NCBI RefSeq assembly: GCF_900109375.1 | Contig: NZ_FOAB01000003.1 | Location: 62,001 to 126,000 of the forward strand | Reading direction: 5' to 3' | DNA: 64,000 nt | DNA from: Aquimarina amphilecti | GTDB lineage: Bacteria; Bacteroidota; Bacteroidia; Flavobacteriales; Flavobacteriaceae | In this document: positions 41,413 to 49,770 of the stretch, one piece after another | Numbering within the stretch: the first letter of the stretch is position 1 | How the letters are laid out: each line of letters begins with the position of its first letter | The notes under the pieces: generated by a model | Seen by the model: the letters and a program-made list of their open reading frames with translations, nothing else | What the model was told of the DNA's origin: nothing | Database searches by the model: none | Program-made: the position numbers and the translations under genes

Positions 41413-43605
41413 TTAGTTTGAACTTGCAGTTTCGTTTTTAACTTTGATATCGGTTCCTAATCGCTGTATGTAGGCAATTAAGGCGATGACTTCTCTATCC
41501 CGCATCTCGATAAAATCCAATCCATTCTCCTTGGCGTATTTTTTATCCGCTTCATAAGTTTTGGCAAAATCCGGATCATCATACAGGTTTTTCTCGATCT
41601 GTGTTGCCTGTTCATCCATCCATTGTTGGGCTTTAGTAATCTCTTCTGGAGTGTAAGGAACCCCAAGAGTAACCATGGCTTCCATTTTGGTTTCTGTATC
41701 CGATCGATCGAGTTCATTTTTTAGCAACCATTTATAACTTGGCATAATAGAACCCGACGATGTACTCTGCGGATCATAGAAATGATTAAGGTGCCAATTA
41801 TCCGAGTATTTGCCTCCGATACGCATTAGATCAGGTCCGGTTCGCTTACTCCCCCAAAGAAATGGGTGATCATAGACATACTCGCCAGCCTTAGAATATT
41901 CTCCATATCGTTCTACCTCACTACGGAAAGGACGAATCATCTGCGAATGACACGATACACAACTCTCTCTTATATATAGATCTCTACCTTCTAACTCTAG
42001 CGGTGTATACGGTTTTACACTCGTGATGGTAGGAATATTAGAATCGATCATTAGGGTGGGTACAATCTGTACGGCTCCTCCAATAAGTATCGCAATTGTA
42101 GCAAAAATCGTAAGCTTTACCGGTCTTCTTTCTAACCAAGTATGGTATCCTTCTTTTGCAGTTCTTTTGTTAGTTACTTTCGTTAATGGAGCAGCTTCTG
42201 CCAATTCATCTGTAACTGTATTACCAGCTTTTATTGTTTTAATCACATTATACAGCATGATAAACATCCCTAAGATGAACATACTACCACCAATTGCTCG
42301 CATCCAATACATCGGTATAATTTCGTTTACGGTTTCTAAAAAGTTACCGTATACCAAACTACCGTCTGGATTAAACTGTTTCCACATAGAAGCCTGAACA
42401 AACCCTGCCACATACATCGGCAATGCATACATAATAATACCCAAAGTACCAATCCAGAAATGTGCATTGGCCAATGCAGTAGACCACAATTTGGTTTTAA
42501 ATATTTTAGGAATTAACCAATATGCCATCCCAAAGGTGAAGAAACCATTCCACGCTAATGCACCTACGTGTACGTGGGCAATCACCCAATCACTAAAATG
42601 TGCTATCGCGTTTACATTTTTTAAAGAAAGCATAGGTCCCTCGAACGTTGCCATCCCATATCCTGTGATCGCGACCACCATAAATTTTAATACTGGATCT
42701 GTACGTACTTTATCCCAGGCACCACGCAAGGTTAATAAGCCATTAATCATACCACCCCAAGATGGCGCGATTAGCATTATAGAAAAAGCAACACCTAAAT
42801 TCTGCGCCCAATCCGGTAATGAAGAGTATAATAAATGGTGTGGTCCTGCCCAGATATAAATAAATATCAATGACCAAAAGTGCACAATCGATAATCGATA
42901 GGAATATACCGGCCTATTCGCCGCTTTTGGCACAAAATAATACATCAATCCTAAAAAAGGAGTGGTAAGAAAGAAGGCTACCGCATTATGTCCATACCAC
43001 CATTGTACCAGCGCATCCTGTACACCTGCATAGACCGAATAACTTTTTAATGCACTTACGGGTAATTCTAAACTATTGAAAATATGAAGTACTGCCACAG
43101 TAACTACGGTGGCTAGATAAAACCATATGGCTACATATAAGTGTCGTTGTCTCCGTTTTAGAATGGTACCAATCAAATTCCAACCAAAAACTACCCAAAC
43201 AATAGCGATAGCGATATCAAAAGGCCATTCTAATTCTGCATATTCCTTAGAAGTTGTATATCCTAACGGTAATGTAATTGCAGCGCCAACGATGATCAAT
43301 TGCCAACACCAAAAATTAATGTTACTAAGCGTATCATTAAACATTCTGGTTTTTAGCAATCGCTGGGTAGAATAATACACTCCGGCAAAGATGGCATTAC
43401 CCACAAAGGCAAAAATCACTGCATTGGTATGTAGTGGTCGTAAACGCCCAAAGCTTAACCAAGGAATCCCATCGGTAAGGTTAGGAAATAAAAACAGAAA
43501 TGCCAGCAGCAATCCGACCGACATCCCTACAATACCCCAAAGCATGGTGGCGTATAAGAATTTTTTTACGATTTTATTATCGTAATAGAATTGTTCTATG
43601 TTCAT
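41413..43605 (-). CDS. ccoNO: cbb3-type cytochrome c oxidase subunits I and II, fused
   Basis: 730 residues. The N-terminal about 480 residues form CcoN, a twelve-helix heme-copper oxidase subunit with the His ligands ([48 protein letters not shown]). From about 530 follows CcoO with its heme c motif [20 protein letters not shown] and [14 protein letters not shown]. The fusion is typical of Bacteroidota. It reduces O2 to water at high affinity and pumps protons. Second gene of the cco operon. Confidence 0.96.
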   Translation of the reverse strand: MNIEQFYYDNKIVKKFLYATMLWGIVGMSVGLLLAFLFLFPNLTDGIPWLSFGRLRPLHTNAVIFAFVGNAIFAGVYYSTQRLLKTRMFNDTLSNINFWCWQLIIVGAAITLPLGYTTSKEYAELEWPFDIAIAIVWVVFGWNLIGTILKRRQRHLYVAIWFYLATVVTVAVLHIFNSLELPVSALKSYSVYAGVQDALVQWWYGHNAVAFFLTTPFLGLMYYFVPKAANRPVYSYRLSIVHFWSLIFIYIWAGPHHLLYSSLPDWAQNLGVAFSIMLIAPSWGGMINGLLTLRGAWDKVRTDPVLKFMVVAITGYGMATFEGPMLSLKNVNAIAHFSDWVIAHVHVGALAWNGFFTFGMAYWLIPKIFKTKLWSTALANAHFWIGTLGIIMYALPMYVAGFVQASMWKQFNPDGSLVYGNFLETVNEIIPMYWMRAIGGSMFILGMFIMLYNVIKTIKAGNTVTDELAEAAPLTKVTNKRTAKEGYHTWLERRPVKLTIFATIAILIGGAVQIVPTLMIDSNIPTITSVKPYTPLELEGRDLYIRESCVSCHSQMIRPFRSEVERYGEYSKAGEYVYDHPFLWGSKRTGPDLMRIGGKYSDNWHLNHFYDPQSTSSGSIMPSYKWLLKNELDRSDTETKMEAMVTLGVPYTPEEITKAQQWMDEQATQIEKNLYDDPDFAKTYEADKKYAKENGLDFIEMRDREVIALIAYIQRLGTDIKVKNETASSN

Positions 43606-43606
43606 A

Positions 43607-43801
43607 TTATACGTGATTGTTATTAGTTGTTACTGAAGATTTTTCTTTGGATTCTGTAATCACCTCATCATCAAAAAGCATTCTGATCGCAGGTGTATAG
43701 GTATCATCGTATTGTCCTTTTTTTACAGAGAGAATAAAAGCCACAAAAAACACGATGGCAACGACAATACTAATGGTTAATAAAACATAAATAACACCCA
43801 T
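43607..43801 (-). CDS. ccoS: CcoS-type cbb3 maturation protein
   Basis: 64 residues from the ATG at 43801: [45 protein letters not shown], the CcoS pattern with a membrane helix and the GQ-DD--TP--R-L-D motif. A reading from an ATG at 43822 would begin inside the -7 box (43820-43827) and is excluded. CcoS is needed to insert cofactors into the oxidase. First gene of the operon; its usual partner ccoI (copper P-type ATPase) is not upstream. Confidence 0.9.
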   Translation of the reverse strand: MGVIYVLLTISIVVAIVFFVAFILSVKKGQYDDTYTPAIRMLFDDEVITESKEKSSVTTNNNHV

Positions 43802-43819
43802 AAGATTCTTATTAGGCTC

Positions 43820-43862
43820 CAAAAGTATGGGTGCATGTTTTCTTAAAAAATGACATTTATCA
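43820..43862 (-). promoter_or_regulatory. FNR/CRP-type box 10 and promoter of the cco operon
   Basis: TGACATTTATCA (43851-43862; identical to box 1) with the perfect minus-strand -7 box TACTTTTG (43820-43827) centred 33 bp downstream. Confidence 0.8.
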
Positions 43863-43923
43863 GGTTTTAGAAAGGTAGTTTATGGTAAGAACTAGAACCG
43901 TTAATAGCATCTCTTAATTTGGC

Positions 43924-44070
43924 ACAGCAAAACAGCTATACGAACTATCTGAATTAGAATTTTGAATTTGGGGAATTTTTACTTTATTTTAGAAGCGGAA
44001 AACAAATAATTACAAATGCGTGTAATTAATTACAAACGGTACTATACGTAATAACTATACTCGCATGTTA
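43924..44070 (+). repeat. 147-bp direct repeat, copy A, ending in CATGTTAGC
   Basis: Copies A and B (47092-47237) agree nearly base for base over about 147 bp, differing mainly near the start and by one indel. Both hold the inner palindromic stretch TGTAATTAATTACA and end in TATACTCGCATGTTRGC just before a gene. The end resembles the GTTRGC end of the other intergenic elements of this region. Confidence 0.8.
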
Positions 44071-44091
44071 GCTGCAAGTTAAAACAACACT

Positions 44092-44658
44092 ATGCCAATA
44101 TTTACAAAACAAGCTTTTTCATCACTGACAGAAAGACGAACGACTTCTCGAGGTAAGAATCTTTATACCGTTTTGAATGAAGCCAGAGTTGAATTAAAAA
44201 CATCATCTAAAATTGGTGTTTTTTTATCTCATTCACATAAAGACAAAAGCCTTATTAAGGAGGCAATCGCTTTTTTTAAAGCAATAAATGTATCTGTATA
44301 TGTTGATTGGATGGACGAAAGTATGCCTGAAAAAACAAGCGGTGTTACTGCAGTAAAAATTAAATCCAAAATTATTTCGAATGATAAATTCATTTTACTT
44401 GCAACAAATGATGCCGTAATTTCAAAATGGTGTAATTGGGAATTAGGAATAGGAGACACTTTTAAATTTTCAAAAGATAATCTAGCTATATTACCTCTTG
44501 CAGAAAATAGTGGTTCTTGGTATGGTAATGAATATCTTCAAATTTATCCACGTATCGAATCAGTAACTCAAGGAAATGATGGTATTTATGACAACATTTT
44601 TAGAATTAAATACCCAGACGGTTCACAGAAATGGTTAAGCGATTGGCTAAAAGAATAA
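44092..44658 (+). CDS. TIR-domain protein
   Basis: 188 residues, one TIR domain (about 39-150): IGVFLSHSHKDKSLIKEAIAFF, VYVDWMDESMP, DKFILLATNDAVISKWCNWELGIGD. Glu in the WCNWELG motif is at the position of the catalytic Glu in NAD-cleaving TIR enzymes; bacterial TIR proteins of this type serve in anti-phage defence. First gene of a tight three-gene unit (gaps of 3 and 1 bp) flanked by repeat elements. The first 38 residues have no assigned domain. Confidence 0.85.
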   Translation: MPIFTKQAFSSLTERRTTSRGKNLYTVLNEARVELKTSSKIGVFLSHSHKDKSLIKEAIAFFKAINVSVYVDWMDESMPEKTSGVTAVKIKSKIISNDKFILLATNDAVISKWCNWELGIGDTFKFSKDNLAILPLAENSGSWYGNEYLQIYPRIESVTQGNDGIYDNIFRIKYPDGSQKWLSDWLKE

Positions 44659-44661
44659 ACA

Positions 44662-45060
44662 ATGGAGAATAAAAGAAAACATTTAGAATTTATACAATTA
44701 GTAATAACAAGAATGAATGTAAATTCATTCTTACTTAAAGGTTGGTCGGTTACATTAGTTGCCGCTTTATTTGCTTTTGCAGCCAAGGATTCAGATATAA
44801 GTTATGTAATAATCACCTATATATCTACACCAATATTTTGGTTATTGGACGCATATTATTTAAGCCTTGAAAGACAATACAGAGGACTTTACAACTCTGT
44901 GAAAAATAAAGAGGAAAAGGACATAGATTTTGATATGAACGCAAAACCGTTCGATAAAGGAAAAGACTCTTGGCTATCATCAATTTTTTCTGTAACTCAA
45001 TTGTTTTTCTATGGTGGTTTGACAGCCATAACCTTAATAATAATGTATGTAATCAACTAA
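44662..45060 (+). CDS. membrane protein of the TIR module
   Basis: 132 residues with a polar N-terminus and three to four membrane segments: GWSVTLVAALFAFAAK, YVIITYISTPIFWLLDAYYL, and SVTQLFFYGGLTAITLIIMYVIN, with a charged cytoplasmic stretch (LERQYRGLYNSVKNKEEKDIDFDMN) between. The motif pattern N-SFLLKGWSVTLVAALFA ... FWLLDAYYLSLERQYR recalls small membrane proteins that I know only as hypothetical neighbours of TIR genes. It could be the membrane effector or anchor of the module. Function unknown. Confidence 0.75.
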   Translation: MENKRKHLEFIQLVITRMNVNSFLLKGWSVTLVAALFAFAAKDSDISYVIITYISTPIFWLLDAYYLSLERQYRGLYNSVKNKEEKDIDFDMNAKPFDKGKDSWLSSIFSVTQLFFYGGLTAITLIIMYVIN

Positions 45061-45061
45061 T

Positions 45062-45646
45062 ATGGCTAAAAGAGTATTTTTCAGTTTCCACCACGATGAT
45101 GTAAAATCATTTAGAGCCAATGTAGTTAGACAACATTGGGTTACAAAGCCAAATAGAGAAGTTGCTGGATTTTTTGATGCTTCAATTTGGGAAAAAGCAA
45201 AGAAAGAAGGTTTTGCAGCCTTAAAACGTATGATTAATTCTGCTTTGAAAAATACTTCGAATACTTGCGTATTAATTGGAACAGAAACTTATAAAAGACC
45301 TTGGGTCAGGTACGAGATATTCAAATCATTTGTTCGAGGCAATCATATATTTGGTGTTCATATAAATGGAATAAAAGATAAAAATAAGGAGACTAAAAAT
45401 CTTGGTAAAAACCCATTTAAATATTTAGGATATAGATACAATGATTCAGGAACACACATTACCTTTTTTGAATACTTAAACGGAAAATGGGTTGAATATA
45501 GCGCAGTGGAAAATAAATCGAAATTTAAATTAACTAAAGCCAAACCATCGAAAAAAAATGAATTTGTCCAGTTATCAGATGTACGAAAAACGTATAAATG
45601 GAATAAAGACAAAGGATATGAAAACTTCGGAACTTGGATAAAATAA
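45062..45646 (+). CDS. TIR-like (MTH538/ThsB-type) protein
   Basis: 194 residues. The start KRVFFSFHHDDVKSFRANVVRQHW, the middle LKNTSNTCVLIGTETYKRPWVRYEI and FGVHINGIKDKN follow the MTH538 TIR-like (DUF1863) pattern of ThsB sensors in Thoeris defence. The remaining 60 residues (YNDSGTHITFFEYLNGKWVEYS... FVQLSDVRKTYKWNKDKGYENF) have no named domain. It follows the membrane gene by one base. Together with the TIR gene it suggests sensor plus effector, but no ThsA/SLOG gene is present. Confidence 0.84.
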   Translation: MAKRVFFSFHHDDVKSFRANVVRQHWVTKPNREVAGFFDASIWEKAKKEGFAALKRMINSALKNTSNTCVLIGTETYKRPWVRYEIFKSFVRGNHIFGVHINGIKDKNKETKNLGKNPFKYLGYRYNDSGTHITFFEYLNGKWVEYSAVENKSKFKLTKAKPSKKNEFVQLSDVRKTYKWNKDKGYENFGTWIK

Positions 45647-45652
45647 CCAGCA

Positions 45653-45845
45653 GCTAACATTATATATAGCAAATTGGGAGATTAGTGTTTAACCGAAAGG
45701 TTTTGTCTGTTTGCAAAGTCGCCAAATCTTTTGATTTGGTATTAAAAGAGAAAAATTAAAACAAAACGCAAAAGATTTGGCTTGTGGCTTAACCGAAATT
45801 AATCGCTTGTTTCCTGCCCAACTTGCCATATATTAAACGTTAGGT
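45653..45845 (+). repeat. attC-like intergenic element 1
   Basis: About 193 bp. The left end GCTAACATTATATATAGCAA and the right end (TTGCCATATATTAAACGTTAGG) are imperfect reverse complements. In the middle is the hairpin CCAAATCttttGATTTGG. GTTAGGT at 45839 fits the integron core GTTRRRY. It separates the TIR module from the next gene. Confidence 0.65.
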
Positions 45846-45863
45846 GCAAACAAAACTTGCAGA

Positions 45864-46478
45864 ATGCTTTTTATTCGCCAAATCATTACTTTAATGATAA
45901 TAGTTTATATCTCTATAAGTTTAACTTCTTGTAGATCGAAAAAAAGTGCTTATGAATTAAGTAATAGTGAATATTCCAGAATCTCAAATAGAAACAGTTC
46001 TATAAATATTATTGGAACATATGTATCAAAAGATACTCTCATATCAATTGACGAAAATTACAAGGACGAAATCACAACTGATCTTATAAAGTTTAATAAA
46101 AACAATACAGTTCAACTATCAAGAAGTCATAGTAATTATGAATCTAGTGAAAAAATCACTAATGATAACTTAACTGATTGGCTAGATAGTAAAGCTGAGT
46201 TTTATTATATAGCTAATAAATCTAGGGTGACAATTAAGAGATATGAAGGATCAGTTCGAAATACTCCTTTTTGGGCTTTGGGAGGACCTCCCGTTAGACC
46301 TTACAAAGCTTCCGTTGAATTTAAAATTAAAGGAGATACTCTAATTAAAAAAAAGAGAAAATTAGTGCGAGTGGATCATAAAACATATAAAATGTTCAAG
46401 TCTATGTATATCTTAAATAAAGACTTAAATAAAAATCATAAGTCAATTAAAACCGATTATAAAAAAGTCAGCTACTAA
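45864..46478 (+). CDS. hypothetical lipoprotein, 204 aa
   Basis: Signal peptide with lipobox (IVYISISLTSC), then a polar domain with Ser/Asn/Lys-rich start and a basic C-terminus. No family recognised. It begins 19 bp after element 1, and its stop codon lies inside the left end of the next element, as expected for a compact cassette. Confidence 0.65.
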   Translation: MLFIRQIITLMIIVYISISLTSCRSKKSAYELSNSEYSRISNRNSSINIIGTYVSKDTLISIDENYKDEITTDLIKFNKNNTVQLSRSHSNYESSEKITNDNLTDWLDSKAEFYYIANKSRVTIKRYEGSVRNTPFWALGGPPVRPYKASVEFKIKGDTLIKKKRKLVRVDHKTYKMFKSMYILNKDLNKNHKSIKTDYKKVSY

Positions 46479-46645
46479 CATTATATATGAAATCATAGCA
46501 AAGTTTAGTGCTAGATCTAAAGGTCATTTCTTTTTTGCAATGGCGCTAGATTTTTATAAATTGAATAAGAAATAAAAATGCGCAGATAGATCAATTGGCC
46601 CGGGTATGTTTACCTTGCTCCGATTCATAAATTTGGCGCTAACTT
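46472..46645 (+). repeat. attC-like intergenic element 2
   Basis: Left end CTAACATTATATATGAAATCATAGC; right end CCGATTCATAAATTTGGCGC followed by TAAC, partly complementary to it. The right part (about 46573-46650) is closely matched by 59494-59573 downstream. Confidence 0.5.
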
Positions 46646-46657
46646 ATCCTAAAAAAA

Positions 46658-47020
46658 ATGAAACCACTTGAAACCGAAAGGATGATCCACTTTCTCTATC
46701 GGATGTCCATGTATGTCAGTAATGTGTCTAGAGACAATATCGTTTCCTTTATGCACGGAGCCGATTTCGGAAAATGTAGCGAACCACATTGGACCAAATT
46801 ACTAAATGAATTTATCTTAATCGAATATAAAATTGAAGGACGAGCAATAGGGTGGTCATATCAAGTTGAATTGTTTAGTAAACAAGAAGGAATTGAATGG
46901 ACTGAAGGATTCAAAAAACTGATGTTGGAGATGATCAATAAATCAGATAAAACACCAATAACTAATAAAACGAAAAACTGGATACACAAGTTAGAGAATA
47001 ACAATACACAAACCCTTTAG
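46658..47020 (+). CDS. hypothetical protein, 120 aa
   Basis: Soluble, mostly helical; KPLETERMIHFLYRMSMYVSNVSRDNIVSFMHGADFGKCSEPHWTKLL at the start. I do not recognise it. A single-gene unit between element 2 and repeat copy B; such small orphan proteins are typical cargo in cassette arrays. Confidence 0.55.
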   Translation: MKPLETERMIHFLYRMSMYVSNVSRDNIVSFMHGADFGKCSEPHWTKLLNEFILIEYKIEGRAIGWSYQVELFSKQEGIEWTEGFKKLMLEMINKSDKTPITNKTKNWIHKLENNNTQTL

Positions 47021-47091
47021 TCTTCATTATAATCAAAAGACGAGCTACTATATTTAAAATTAAACTTCTTTGACATAGCTTTACATTTTAT

Positions 47092-47237
47092 ACAGCAAAA
47101 TATCTATAAAATTATCTGAATTAGAATTTTGAATTTGGGGAATTTTTACTTTATTTTAGAAACGAAAAACAAATAATTACAAATGCGTGTAATTAATTAC
47201 AAACAGTACTATACGTAATAACTATACTCGCATGTTG
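47092..47237 (+). repeat. 147-bp direct repeat, copy B
   Basis: Matches copy A (43924-44070) almost throughout. The stretch before it (47026-47091) also matches 49598-49665. It ends CGCATGTTGGC, 20 bp before the RNase H gene. Confidence 0.8.
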
Positions 47238-47257
47238 GCAAACATATACCAAAACCG

Positions 47258-47995
47258 ATGAAAGAATGGACTGAAATTCCAGATATTGAACTCTTTTCTG
47301 ATGGAGGTGCTGAACCAAACCCAGGAAAAGGTGGTTTTGGAGTAATATTATCATATAAAGGAAAACAAAAAGAATTTTTTAAAGGTTATGAATTAACTAC
47401 CAATAACCGAATGGAATTAATGGGAGTGATTTTCGGACTTGAACAATTAAAGACCAAATCTAATGTTCAAGTTTTTACAGATTCCAAATATGTGATTAAT
47501 GGAATAACAAAAGGTTGGGCTGAAAAGTGGAAAAAAAACGGGTGGAAAAGAAAAAAGAATGTTCCTGCAATAAATAGTGATTTATGGGACAGATTATTAA
47601 ATGCAATATCCAAACATAATGTTGAATTTAATTGGGTTAAAGGTCATTCAGGACACACAGAAAATGAACGATGTGATACGCTCGCAAATAATGGAATAAA
47701 TTCAAACGAACTTATCGAGGACGTTGGATATGAACCTAATGAAGTCGATACTGACCAAAGTTCATCTGCCAATACAACATTTACCCAAAAAAGCAAGGTA
47801 AAAATAGAAAACGTAGGAGATGAATGTCGAAAATGTGGAGAACCTGTAATTAAGAAATCACCGAAAAAGAAAAAAGTTAAAGCAAATCAATCATATTATT
47901 TTGAATACTATCTATTTTGTCCTTCTTGTAAAACAATGTATTTCACTGAGGATGGAAAAAGAGAAATCGAAAACGAAAATAAACTTTTTGAATAA
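47258..47995 (+). CDS. RNase HI with C-terminal zinc-ribbon extension
   Basis: 245 residues. Residues 1-150 are an RNase HI domain with the four acidic residues in context: ELFSDGGAEPNPGKGG, NRMELMGVIFGLEQL, VFTDSKYVINGI and the His-containing WVKGHSGHTENERCDTLA. It would cleave the RNA of RNA-DNA hybrids. After a linker, residues about 185-235 hold CRKCGEP and CPSCKTMYF, a four-cysteine zinc ribbon. This extension is not part of housekeeping RnhA, and the location in the cassette array suggests an accessory copy. Confidence 0.9.
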   Translation: MKEWTEIPDIELFSDGGAEPNPGKGGFGVILSYKGKQKEFFKGYELTTNNRMELMGVIFGLEQLKTKSNVQVFTDSKYVINGITKGWAEKWKKNGWKRKKNVPAINSDLWDRLLNAISKHNVEFNWVKGHSGHTENERCDTLANNGINSNELIEDVGYEPNEVDTDQSSSANTTFTQKSKVKIENVGDECRKCGEPVIKKSPKKKKVKANQSYYFEYYLFCPSCKTMYFTEDGKREIENENKLFE

Positions 47996-48008
47996 AAAAA
48001 TACGATTT

Positions 48009-48200
48009 GCCAACAATGGCTATAGTTAATACGGGTTTTGGTACTTAATCCAAAGTTTAGAGCTTTTAACCAAGTCCGCCAAATCTTTTGATTTGGCTTT
48101 AAAAATGAAAAAATAAAACAAAATAAAAAGTTTTGGCTAAGTGCTTAATCGAAAGTTAATTACTTTTAATTCCCGTACTAAACATAGCCGAGACGTTAGC
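48009..48200 (+). repeat. attC-like intergenic element 3
   Basis: 192 bp, the clearest example. Left end GCCAACAATGGCTATAGTTA... and right end ...CATAGCCGAGACGTTAGC pair over more than 20 bp with a few unpaired bases. Central hairpin GCCAAATCTTTTGATTTGGC. Direct repeats TTAATCCAAAG/TTAATCGAAAG lie inside. Confidence 0.7.
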
Positions 48201-48289
48201 AGTAATCGAAAAATCGACAACATATCCAAAAATCGTGAACTCTATAAAAAATTATTTTTTAGTATACGTTATTTAAAATAAAACTTTAT

Positions 48290-49369
48290 ATGCGACTAAT
48301 CATTGTTATTATAGTGTGTATCTGTTGTTTCAGTTGTAAAAACCAAACAATAGTAAAAAACGAAGTACAAGACCAAGCATTAGAAAAAAGAGTTAGACCT
48401 GTGCATGATACAATTGGTTTCACAAAATATAATTGGCAATTAGACTCTATTTATAACCGTTTAGGCATTAAGGATTCTAAAAATAGTATGCAATGGAAAG
48501 CAGCGGTAAGTCCACATGACGATTACAAATACGCTGGACGTTTGTATTACGAATCACTTAAAGGAATTAATGCTAACACTATTATTCTCGTTGGTGTTGC
48601 TCATCGCGCTCGAAACTTTAATCTTCAAGACAAAATCATTTTTGGAGATTTTACACATTGGGAATCTCCTTATGGTGATTTAAAAGTGTCTGATATAAAC
48701 TCTGAAATTATTGAGCAACTTCCAAAATATTCATACCTGGTTCATAACGATATGCAAGAACTAGAACATTCTTTAGAAGCAATTGTACCCTTTTTACATC
48801 GGAAAAATAAAAATCTAGAAATTATCCCAATACTTGTACCCTATATAAATTATTCATTGATTGATGTCATAGGTAATGACCTTTCTATTGTGGTGTCAAA
48901 AATTTTAAAAGAAAAGAATCTTGCCTATGGAAAAGATGTAGCAGTTGTCATTTCTAACGATGCCGTTCATTATGGTAATGAAGAATGGGGTAGAGATTTA
49001 GCCCCTTTTGGAGTTGATGATAAAGGCACTAAAAAAGCTAGAGCTATAGATATGGAGATTATCGAGAAGTGTTTAGTAAACGAAATTAGTAATGAAAAAA
49101 TAAAAACGTTTACAGAATACACCGTGCAAACTAATGATTATAAAGAATACAAATGGGTTTGGTGTGGTCGTTATTCTGTACCTTTTGGAGTGAGTTTTGC
49201 AAATAAATTAAATCAGGCATTACATAATAAACCGTTACAAGGAACTTTTTTAGATTATCAATCGAGTATAGATCATGAGCTTATAACAGTAGAAGACTTA
49301 GGAATGGGAACTACAGCTATCGCAACTCAAAAACACTGGGTCGCTTATGCGAGTATCAAATATGAATAG
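48290..49369 (+). CDS. MEMO-family (AmmeMemoRadiSam B-like) lipoprotein
   Basis: 359 residues. Signal peptide with lipobox (VCICCFSC), then a MEMO domain: SPHDDYKYAGRLYYESL, VGVAHRARNF, NDMQELEHSLEAIVPFLH, ISNDAVHYGN, and WCGRYSVPFG. His, Asp, His and Cys at the expected places correspond to the metal site of MEMO/LigB-type proteins. Most bacterial MEMO proteins are cytoplasmic; this one would be periplasmic. No AmmeMemoRadiSam partner is nearby. Confidence 0.84.
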   Translation: MRLIIVIIVCICCFSCKNQTIVKNEVQDQALEKRVRPVHDTIGFTKYNWQLDSIYNRLGIKDSKNSMQWKAAVSPHDDYKYAGRLYYESLKGINANTIILVGVAHRARNFNLQDKIIFGDFTHWESPYGDLKVSDINSEIIEQLPKYSYLVHNDMQELEHSLEAIVPFLHRKNKNLEIIPILVPYINYSLIDVIGNDLSIVVSKILKEKNLAYGKDVAVVISNDAVHYGNEEWGRDLAPFGVDDKGTKKARAIDMEIIEKCLVNEISNEKIKTFTEYTVQTNDYKEYKWVWCGRYSVPFGVSFANKLNQALHNKPLQGTFLDYQSSIDHELITVEDLGMGTTAIATQKHWVAYASIKYE

Positions 49370-49466
49370 ATCTGTAATTCTTGATGGTGTTAAAATTAGA
49401 AAAGAAGTCGTAAAGAAAATTCCACAACACAATTTAATTACGACCATGAAAGAATCGTCTATTTGA
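49362..49466 (+). CDS. possible 34-aa peptide or gene remnant
   Basis: ATG at 49362 opens MNRSVILDGVKIRKEVVKKI and closes at 49464-49466, overlapping the MEMO gene end by 8 bp. Too short to assign. It may be the relic of a gene once fused to or following the MEMO gene. Confidence 0.2.
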   Translation: MNRSVILDGVKIRKEVVKKIPQHNLITTMKESSI

Positions 49467-49507
49467 GCAGACAAGTAATGCATATTAAATCGAAATAAAC
49501 AATAAAA

Positions 49508-49590
49508 ACAGCTGTATGGTACTGTTGATAATCTAGTCAAAGGTAGAAATTCAGCAGTTTTAATTGCCGTACTAACCATAGCCGAGAGCC
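49508..49590 (+). repeat. partial attC-like element
   Basis: The right-hand part GCCGTACTAACCATAGCCGAGA (49566-49587) matches the right end of element 3 but then reads GCC instead of CGTTAGC. The left end is not clearly seen. Probably a truncated or rearranged site. Confidence 0.5.
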
Positions 49591-49597
49591 ACCCTCC

Positions 49598-49720
49598 ATA
49601 ATAACCAAAAGCCCAGCTACTACATTAAAAATTTACACTTCTTTGACATGGTTTTACATTTTATACAGCAAAAGAGCTATAAAAAGTATTTAATTTTGAA
49701 TTTGGAGAAATTTTTTAAAA
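49598..49720 (+). repeat. repeat copy C (partial match of 47026-47150)
   Basis: Shares TTCTTTGACATGGTTTTACA... and TATACAGCAAAA... and TTTTGAATTTGG with the region of copy B but lacks the TGTAATTAATTACA part. With the partial element before it this explains most of the gene-free 401 bp between 49370 and 49770. Confidence 0.6.
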
Positions 49721-49770
49721 ATGGACCGAAAATGAGAAAAAATAAAATAGTTAACATCAACCAATAAAAA

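Noticed and set aside
42023..42859. Long plus-strand frames antisense to ccoNO
   Set aside because: They mirror the strongly conserved oxidase on the other strand and have no start context or family likeness.
49362..49466. A folD remnant (ILDGVKIRKEV resembles the start of FolD)
   Set aside because: The likeness covers about ten residues and nothing further supports it.
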